Source: Gemmatimonadota bacterium (GTDB taxonomy: Bacteria > Latescibacterota > UBA2968 > UBA8231). Taken from it: 8,457 nucleotides of DNA. Below, in pieces: positions 1 through 4,961 of this stretch (its first letter is position 1; each line of letters begins with the position of its first letter). Position numbers and translations under genes: made by a program. Location: the NCBI GenBank assembly GCA_026706165.1, contig JAPOZF010000701.1:1-8457 (forward strand), read 5' to 3'. The notes under the pieces are model-generated. The model saw nothing but the letters and a program-made list of their open reading frames with translations. It made no database searches and was not told the DNA's origin.

Positions 1-2
1 CC

Positions 3-392
3 CACTTCGACAACACCCGCTCCCTCCTGCGCGACCTTCCGGTTTCCTATCTGCATGTTTTCCCCTACTCCCTGCGCACCGAAACCCCCGCGGAGCGGCT
101 GTCCGGACACCTGAGCCGCGGCGAAAAGTCCGAACGGGCCAAAGAGCTGATCGAACTCGGGAACGAGAAACGGATGCGGTTCCACCTGAATTTCCTCGGC
201 CGAAGGGTCCATCCCCTGGTCGAGGACCGCCGGGACCGCGCCAGCGGTCTGCCGGTCGGTCTGACCGACAACTACCTCAAGGTCGCCATCGACTCCGGCC
301 GCGACCTCCCCCCCGGAAGCATCGTCGCCGCAAACGTCACCCGGGCCCGCGAAGACGTGGTGTACGGGACGGCCGCCGGGGCAGGGACATGA
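3..392 (+). CDS. mtaB: MtaB-type tRNA (t6A37) methylthiotransferase, C-terminal part
   Basis: This is the last 129 codons of a gene that begins before the window. The family converts N6-threonylcarbamoyladenosine at tRNA position 37 to its 2-methylthio form, using a radical-SAM and an auxiliary Fe-S cluster. The visible part starts in the last strands of the radical-SAM barrel: YLHVFPYSLRTETPAERL (visible residues 16-33) matches the HVFPYS-R-GTPA stretch typical of MtaB. A helical linker follows, then a C-terminal TRAM-like domain (about 64-124) with the family-typical GLTDNYLKV at 86-94. The catalytic cysteines would lie upstream and cannot be checked. The stop overlaps the miaB start by 4 bases, so the two are probably one operon. 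Another MiaB/RimO-family member is possible, but the LTDNYLKV and HVFPYS pair favours MtaB. Confidence 0.82.
   Translation, partial: HFDNTRSLLRDLPVSYLHVFPYSLRTETPAERLSGHLSRGEKSERAKELIELGNEKRMRFHLNFLGRRVHPLVEDRRDRASGLPVGLTDNYLKVAIDSGRDLPPGSIVAANVTRAREDVVYGTAAGAGT
389..392 (+). promoter_or_regulatory. ATGA stop/start overlap, mtaB-miaB coupling
   Basis: The ATG of miaB (389-391) overlaps the TGA of mtaB (390-392). Only a weak purine-rich stretch (GGGGCAGGGAC) precedes it, so miaB translation probably depends on ribosomes finishing mtaB. The overlap is seen directly; coupling is inferred. Confidence 0.7.
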
Positions 393-1807
393 GCGTTCGA
401 ACGGCCGCACCGGGACGCCTGATCTCTCCGCAGGAGATCCTCCGTGAGCCTGCCGGACGCGGGGCGGCGGTTCCGGCACCGGCTGCGGCCGGCCGCAGCG
501 CCTACATCGAGACCTACGGGTGCCAGATGAACGTCGCCGATACCGAGCTGGTTGCGGCTATCCTCGGCGACGCCGGCTACCTGGTTTGCGAACGTCCCGA
601 GCAGGCCGACGTAATCCTGATCAACACCTGCGCGGTGCGGGAGCACGCCGAGGAGCGGGTGATCGGCAGGGCCTCCCAGCTCAGCGGCCTGCGGGCGCAG
701 CGGCCGAACCTTACCCTCGGAATCCTCGGATGCATGGCTCAACACCTTTCCAGGAGCCTTCCCCGGCGGGCTCCGTTCGTCGACCTGGTCGTCGGTCCGG
801 ATTCCTACCAGCGCCTTCCCGAGATACTCGCCCAGACCTCCGAGGAAACACTGCTCGACGTGCGTCTGAGCCGCAGCGAGAACTACGCCGGGCTCGACCC
901 GACGCGGAGCTCGGGAACCAACGCCTGGGTGACGATCATCCGCGGCTGCGACAAGTTCTGCACCTTCTGCATCGTTCCATACGTGCGCGGCAGGGAGCGC
1001 AGTCTCGAGGCCGCGGAGGTTCTCAGACAGGTGCGCCGCCTCTCCGCCGAGGGGTTCCGGCAGGTCACCCTCCTCGGGCAGACGGTCAACTCCTACCGGG
1101 ACGAAACGGGTGTGGACTTCGCCACCCTGCTGCGCTCGGTGTCGGCGGTCGACGGCATCGACCGCGTCCGCTTCACCTCCCCCTACCCGGTCGATTTCGA
1201 CGACGGCACGATCGAAGCGATGGCGACCGTTCCCGAAATCTGCCCCTCCCTGCACCTTCCGGTGCAGAGCGCCAGCGACCGCCTGCTCGGGCTGATGAAA
1301 CGCGGGTACTCCATTTCACAGTACCGCGACCTCGTCGGCCGCCTGCGGGAAGCGACCCCCGGCCTAGCCCTGACCACGGATGTCATAGTCGGTTTCTGTT
1401 CCGAGACCGACGCCGAGTTCGAGCTGACCTGCGACCTGATGAAGGAGATCCGCTACGACTCGGCTTTCATGTTCAAGTACTCGGAGCGGCCGGGAACGGC
1501 GGCTCACCGCGGCATCCCCGACGATGTGCCGGAAGAGGTGAAGGCAGAACGGCTGCAGGAGGTAATCCGGCTCCAGGAACGGATCTCGGGGGAGATCAAC
1601 GAGGCCGCCGTCGGCAGCACCGCCGAGGTGCTGGTCGAAGGGCCGAGCAGGCGAAGTGGGAAATCGGGGATTCCCAGCAACTACGGGCGCTCTCTCCAGG
1701 GCAAGACGGTGGTTTTTCCCGAAGCAGCCGATCCCAACTCCCTGGTAGAGGTCCGCGTCGACCGGGTTACGTCCCACACCCTCTACGGAACCCGGACCGA
1801 CGCCTGA
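389..1807 (+). CDS. miaB: MiaB, tRNA (i6A37) methylthiotransferase
   Basis: A complete 472 aa cytoplasmic radical-SAM enzyme that makes ms2i6A37 in tRNAs reading UNN codons. The UPF0004 domain starts at ETYGCQMN, and Cys45, Cys81 (INTCAVREHAEERV) and Cys115 (GILGCMAQ) are the three ligands of the auxiliary [4Fe-4S] cluster. The radical-SAM site is RGCDKFCTFC, with Cys187, Cys191 and Cys194, followed by IVPYVRGRERS. Other family blocks are LLGQTVNSY (228-236), HLPVQSASDRLLGLMKRGYS (289-308) and KYSERPGTAA. A TRAM domain occupies about 405-468. The first 37 or so residues are an Ala/Pro/Gly-rich extension before the conserved core. The ATG at 389 is chosen because it overlaps the mtaB stop and precedes all conserved blocks. 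Two usually strict motifs differ: GFPGET reads GFCSET (335-340) and GQNVNSY reads GQTVNSY. All six cluster cysteines remain, so activity is expected. Confidence 0.95.
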   Translation: MSVRTAAPGRLISPQEILREPAGRGAAVPAPAAAGRSAYIETYGCQMNVADTELVAAILGDAGYLVCERPEQADVILINTCAVREHAEERVIGRASQLSGLRAQRPNLTLGILGCMAQHLSRSLPRRAPFVDLVVGPDSYQRLPEILAQTSEETLLDVRLSRSENYAGLDPTRSSGTNAWVTIIRGCDKFCTFCIVPYVRGRERSLEAAEVLRQVRRLSAEGFRQVTLLGQTVNSYRDETGVDFATLLRSVSAVDGIDRVRFTSPYPVDFDDGTIEAMATVPEICPSLHLPVQSASDRLLGLMKRGYSISQYRDLVGRLREATPGLALTTDVIVGFCSETDAEFELTCDLMKEIRYDSAFMFKYSERPGTAAHRGIPDDVPEEVKAERLQEVIRLQERISGEINEAAVGSTAEVLVEGPSRRSGKSGIPSNYGRSLQGKTVVFPEAADPNSLVEVRVDRVTSHTLYGTRTDA

Positions 1808-1815
1808 GCCGAGGC

Positions 1816-2688
1816 CTACGGGCCACCGGCGAGCTCATCGTTCCAGGGCCCGCCCTCCCCTTCGTCCCTCTCTTCGTCGCTGACCGGCAGCATTTCCCAC
1901 TCCGCGAACGCACCCGGGCTGCGCCCTCGGCCGCAGTAAGACCGATACTCGCAGTGGCGGCACTCCCGCTTGTCCCCGGTGCGCGGAAACCCCTCCGGTT
2001 CCGCTTTCTCTGCGAGGGAGGCGATCTCGGCGATCGCACTCCGCAGACGGTCCCCGGCGCGGGCGTGAAGGGCGGCGGAGTAGCGGATCGGCTCCAGTGC
2101 GTCCGGGAATGCGGCGTGCCAGTACTGGAGCTCGAGACGCCCGGGATCGACCGCCCCTGAATCCTCTCCCTCGATCAGGGTACCCCCGCCTTCGGTGAAA
2201 ACGTAGCAGTATACGGCAGTCTGCCAGCTGCGCTGCAGGTCCGCCTGCCGCGGCCTCAGCTGGCCCGTTTTCCAGTCGATGATGCGCGTGCTGGCGCCGC
2301 TGCCGGGCGCCGGCAGCACGATTCGGTCGAACTTGGCGACCGCGCTGAACTCTCCCACCGCCGCGGAGAGCTCTACCTCGCTGATGACCCGCTCCCCGTC
2401 CCCGGGACGCGGGGCGAACCGCAGGTAGTTCTCCCACCAGCTCGAGAGCACCGGATCGCCGTTGGCGGCCACGGTGGCATCGACACCGATGCCGAGGGCG
2501 GACTGCTGAACGAGGAGGTGAAACAGCTGTCCTCTCCCAGTGGCCTTTTCCCAATGTTCCTCCGAGTCGGTGACAGGAGCCGGCCATTCCAGTTCGTCGA
2601 GGTAACGCAGGAAGAACCGCCGCCGACAGCGGTCGAAGGCCTGCAGTCCGCTCTGGCTGAAGCGGAACTCCCCACCGATTCCGGTCAC
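1816..2688 (-). CDS. Stand-alone RecB-family PD-(D/E)XK nuclease with Fe-S cysteines
   Basis: A 290 aa nuclease related to the C-terminal nuclease domain of AddB/RecB and to Cas4 (PDDEXK_1 type). Its N-terminus has the family opening FRFSQSGLQAFDRCRRRFF (residues 8-26) with Cys21. GRGQLFH (51-57) resembles the G-x-x-x-H block and supplies His57. The metal site is read as Asp121 (KFDRI) plus IIDWKTG with Asp138 and Lys140, and a Gln-x3-Tyr motif follows (Gln156, Tyr160). The C-terminal CRHCEYRSYC gives Cys243, Cys246 and Cys252, which with Cys21 make the four-Cys [4Fe-4S] clamp known from AddB and Cas4. I use the GTG at 2686-2688: it has a good AAGGAG (2698-2703) nine bases upstream and overlaps the helicase stop. 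A longer reading frame reaches 2799, but that segment lies inside the helicase gene and has no family match. Last gene of the trio; probable DNA end-processing nuclease. Confidence 0.87.
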   Translation of the reverse strand: MTGIGGEFRFSQSGLQAFDRCRRRFFLRYLDELEWPAPVTDSEEHWEKATGRGQLFHLLVQQSALGIGVDATVAANGDPVLSSWWENYLRFAPRPGDGERVISEVELSAAVGEFSAVAKFDRIVLPAPGSGASTRIIDWKTGQLRPRQADLQRSWQTAVYCYVFTEGGGTLIEGEDSGAVDPGRLELQYWHAAFPDALEPIRYSAALHARAGDRLRSAIAEIASLAEKAEPEGFPRTGDKRECRHCEYRSYCGRGRSPGAFAEWEMLPVSDEERDEGEGGPWNDELAGGP

Positions 2689-2703
2689 TTCCTGTCTCTC
2701 CTT
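2685..2703 (-). promoter_or_regulatory. RBS and GTGA overlap deciding the nuclease start
   Basis: Read on the minus strand, AAGGAG (2703-2698) is followed by 9 bases and then GTG (2688-2686). That GTG overlaps the helicase TGA (2687-2685). It is the best Shine-Dalgarno match I found in the operon and fixes the nuclease start as GTG rather than the upstream in-frame codon at 2799. Confidence 0.75.
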
Positions 2704-4952
2704 GCGATTCGGGACAGGCAATGGGAACGCAGCACCTCGAACGCCGCGGCCCTGGCGGCGCTGCGTGTCCGTGTCGCCGTCGGTATGCGCCGGCTCCAAC
2801 TGATGGAGAGGTAGCGCCTTGCCCGGGTGATGCCTACGTAGAGCAGTCGAAGACGTTCGGCGATAAGCTCGACGTGGCTGTCCCGGGTCGCCTCCGCCCC
2901 GGCGGCGGATCCTCCGATCCCTTTCCCGGGGCCGGAGAGCGCCCGTTCCAGCGCCGCGGCGGCCATCTCGGCCGGGTCGCCGCCGAGGAAATCGTAATCG
3001 CCGCGGAACCTCTCCTCGAGGCGGCTGTGAAAGAAATCGCCGTCAACCCCGACCAGATAGACGAGGTCCCACTCCAGGCCCTTGGCGCGATGCATCGTCG
3101 TCAGGCTGACCCGCCCGGGAGCCGGCTCGAAGCCCCCGTCTCCTTCGGCCAGAATTCCGCGTCCGCTGCTCAGCAGATCCGCGGCAAGCTCCGGCAGGCG
3201 CCACTCCGGGTGCTGGTCGCGGCGGCGGCGCAGATGGGAGGCAAGCTGCTGCGCCCGTGCCGTGTCCTCCCCGTCGAGAATCCCCTGTGCGACCGTGAGA
3301 AGCAGTTGCTCGACCGGCAGGGAGGAAGCCCTGAGGGAGTGCCCCAGGAATCGGGCCAACCCCTCGATCACCTCCAGGTCCGCTTCCGGAACGGGACCTA
3401 CCGGGGGAAGTGAATCGGTGAATGTCTCACCCGGCCGGGGAAACACCAGGGTTTCGGGCCGGTAGCAGCTGCGCAGCAGGCGCGAAACGTTCTCGTCGTC
3501 CGCTCCGGTCTGCTTGTCCTCTCCGGAGACAGGCCGCAGGTACGGTGCGGCCGCGGCGCAGGCGCGCTGGAGGTGGCCGCGGTGGAGGGGAGAAGCGGTG
3601 TAGGACAGAACCCATCCGAGGGCATCCCCGACCGAGCGGGATGGTCTGCTCGTCTGCAGGCGTTCGTCGAACTCGACGCCGAGCCGGGTCAGGTTTTCGC
3701 CGACTTCGTACCCGAGGCGGTTCGTCGGCACCAGGATTCCGAGGGTCAGCCCCGGGTTTCTCGCGGCGAAGCCGGCGGCCTTGCCTGCGACGTCTGTCAG
3801 CTCCAGGTCGCGGCTCCCGTACTCGCGGAACAGAACCTCGCTTTCGGCGTCGGCCGGGTTCCGCTGAGGGTCCCCGAGATCGGTGGGCATAATGAGCTGA
3901 CGGCGGAAACAGCGGTTCCGCACCTGTTCGACCGGGTGGCGGTCACAGGCCCAGTCGACCAGGTGGTTGGCGACGTCGATGATGCGCCTGGAGCAGCGCC
4001 CCGATACCGCCATCTCAACCGCCGCGACCTCCCCCGCTTCGAGGAATCTCCGCAGGCTGGCAGGATCCGAGGCCGTGAAGCTGCTCATGATCGCCTGGTT
4101 GGGATCCCCCACGCGGACCCAGTTGCCGTGCTTCCGCGAGATCAGCTCGAGGAGCTGCTCCTGCAGGGGCAGGCTGTCCTGGGCTTCGTCCTCGACGATG
4201 ACGGGCCAGCGCTCAGCCAGCATGTCCCTGAGATCGGGATGCGTCTCAAGCACCTCGACAGCGAGGCGAACCATGTCGTTGAAATCGAGCCCACCCATGG
4301 TCTCGAGCTGCTGCTGATAATTCCGGTAAACGAAAATCCCGAGCCTGAGAAAGGACTCCACCCGCCCGGACGATGCAAGGCCCGGGAGCCCGGCTTCGAT
4401 TTCCGCAACGCTGCGGCGGCGGTTCTTGGCCTCGGAAACCACCCGGCGCGCAACCGAGGTGGCTATGTCCAGCCAGGTTCTCTCCCAATCTGCCGGTTCC
4501 CGGTCTGCCGGGGCGAGCCGACGCCACTCCTCGCGGTGGGCGGCGTTCCATCTCCGCACCGCCCTTTCGAGCAGGTCGGACCCGGCGCGCTCGTCCACGA
4601 CCTGGAAATCCGCGGTGGTACCGGCCTGTCCCGGGTGCGATTTCAGGATCCCGTAGGAGAGGCTGTGGAGTGTGCGAACGTCGAAGGCCCTCCCGGACGG
4701 GGAGTGCCCGAGCTGTTCGCGGATGCGGACCGTCAGGGTGTCGGCCGCGGCGGTCTGGTAGGTCACGACGAGCACGCGGCCACCGGGGGGGACGAGTTGG
4801 GCGGTGGCGCCCCCCCGGTGATTCAACAGGTGTGCGGTCAGGGCGGCGACGGCAGCGGTCTTGCCGCTTCCAGGGACCGCGGACACGCCCATGCGCCCAC
4901 CGGCGTACTCGAGGATCTCACGCTGGCCGGGACGGGGCCGGAAGCCGTTCAT
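2685..4952 (-). CDS. UvrD/AddA-like superfamily 1 DNA helicase without nuclease domain
   Basis: A 755 aa ATP-dependent 3'-5' translocase of the UvrD/RecB group with every helicase motif present: Q-motif Gln10 (RPGQREIL), Walker A AVPGSGKT (25-32, Lys31), Ia VVTYQTAAADTL (62-73), Ib VRTLHSLSYGIL (92-103), II VIVEDEAQDS (251-260, Asp255-Glu256), III VGDPNQAIMSSFTASDP (281-297), IV SGRCSRRIIDVAN (317-329), V TTMHRAKGLEWDLVYLVGVD (618-637) and VI LRLLYVGITRARRYLSISW (701-719). Motif III departs from the usual GDPDQSIYRFRGA. The protein ends about 35 residues after motif VI, so the fused nuclease domain of AddA or RecB is absent; the next gene encodes a separate one. The start is the ATG at 4952, just before the Q-motif; it overlaps the upstream stop and follows GGGGGAGGA. 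The frame runs open to 5228, but that part lies inside the preceding gene. Likely the motor of a three-subunit end-resection complex. Confidence 0.9.
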   Translation of the reverse strand: MNGFRPRPGQREILEYAGGRMGVSAVPGSGKTAAVAALTAHLLNHRGGATAQLVPPGGRVLVVTYQTAAADTLTVRIREQLGHSPSGRAFDVRTLHSLSYGILKSHPGQAGTTADFQVVDERAGSDLLERAVRRWNAAHREEWRRLAPADREPADWERTWLDIATSVARRVVSEAKNRRRSVAEIEAGLPGLASSGRVESFLRLGIFVYRNYQQQLETMGGLDFNDMVRLAVEVLETHPDLRDMLAERWPVIVEDEAQDSLPLQEQLLELISRKHGNWVRVGDPNQAIMSSFTASDPASLRRFLEAGEVAAVEMAVSGRCSRRIIDVANHLVDWACDRHPVEQVRNRCFRRQLIMPTDLGDPQRNPADAESEVLFREYGSRDLELTDVAGKAAGFAARNPGLTLGILVPTNRLGYEVGENLTRLGVEFDERLQTSRPSRSVGDALGWVLSYTASPLHRGHLQRACAAAAPYLRPVSGEDKQTGADDENVSRLLRSCYRPETLVFPRPGETFTDSLPPVGPVPEADLEVIEGLARFLGHSLRASSLPVEQLLLTVAQGILDGEDTARAQQLASHLRRRRDQHPEWRLPELAADLLSSGRGILAEGDGGFEPAPGRVSLTTMHRAKGLEWDLVYLVGVDGDFFHSRLEERFRGDYDFLGGDPAEMAAAALERALSGPGKGIGGSAAGAEATRDSHVELIAERLRLLYVGITRARRYLSISWSRRIPTATRTRSAARAAAFEVLRSHCLSRIARRDRK

Positions 4953-4961
4953 TCCTCCCCC
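4949..4961 (-). promoter_or_regulatory. RBS and ATGA overlap at the helicase start
   Basis: On the minus strand, GGGGGAGGA (4961-4953) directly precedes ATG (4952-4950), which overlaps the TGA (4951-4949) of the inactivated-helicase gene. The GGAGG core is unusually close to the ATG (about 1 base), so initiation may rely on coupling more than on de novo binding. Confidence 0.6.

Noticed and set aside
272..1255. A 327-codon minus-strand frame opposite mtaB/miaB
   Set aside because: His/Gly/Val-rich shadow composition, without motifs, opposite well-supported radical-SAM genes.
520..2160. A 546-codon + strand frame overlapping miaB in another frame
   Set aside because: Low-complexity Arg/Pro/Gly/Ala translation with no domain. 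The overlapping miaB frame carries all catalytic motifs.
1816..2688. The nuclease as a CRISPR Cas4
   Set aside because: The Cys pattern and PD-(D/E)XK motifs fit Cas4 loosely, but there is no cas gene or repeat array in the window, and the coupled helicase pair fits an AddAB-type context better.
2689..2799. N-terminal extension of the nuclease up to 2799
   Set aside because: These 37 codons overlap the helicase C-terminus and do not resemble the family. The GTG at 2688 has a well-spaced AAGGAG.
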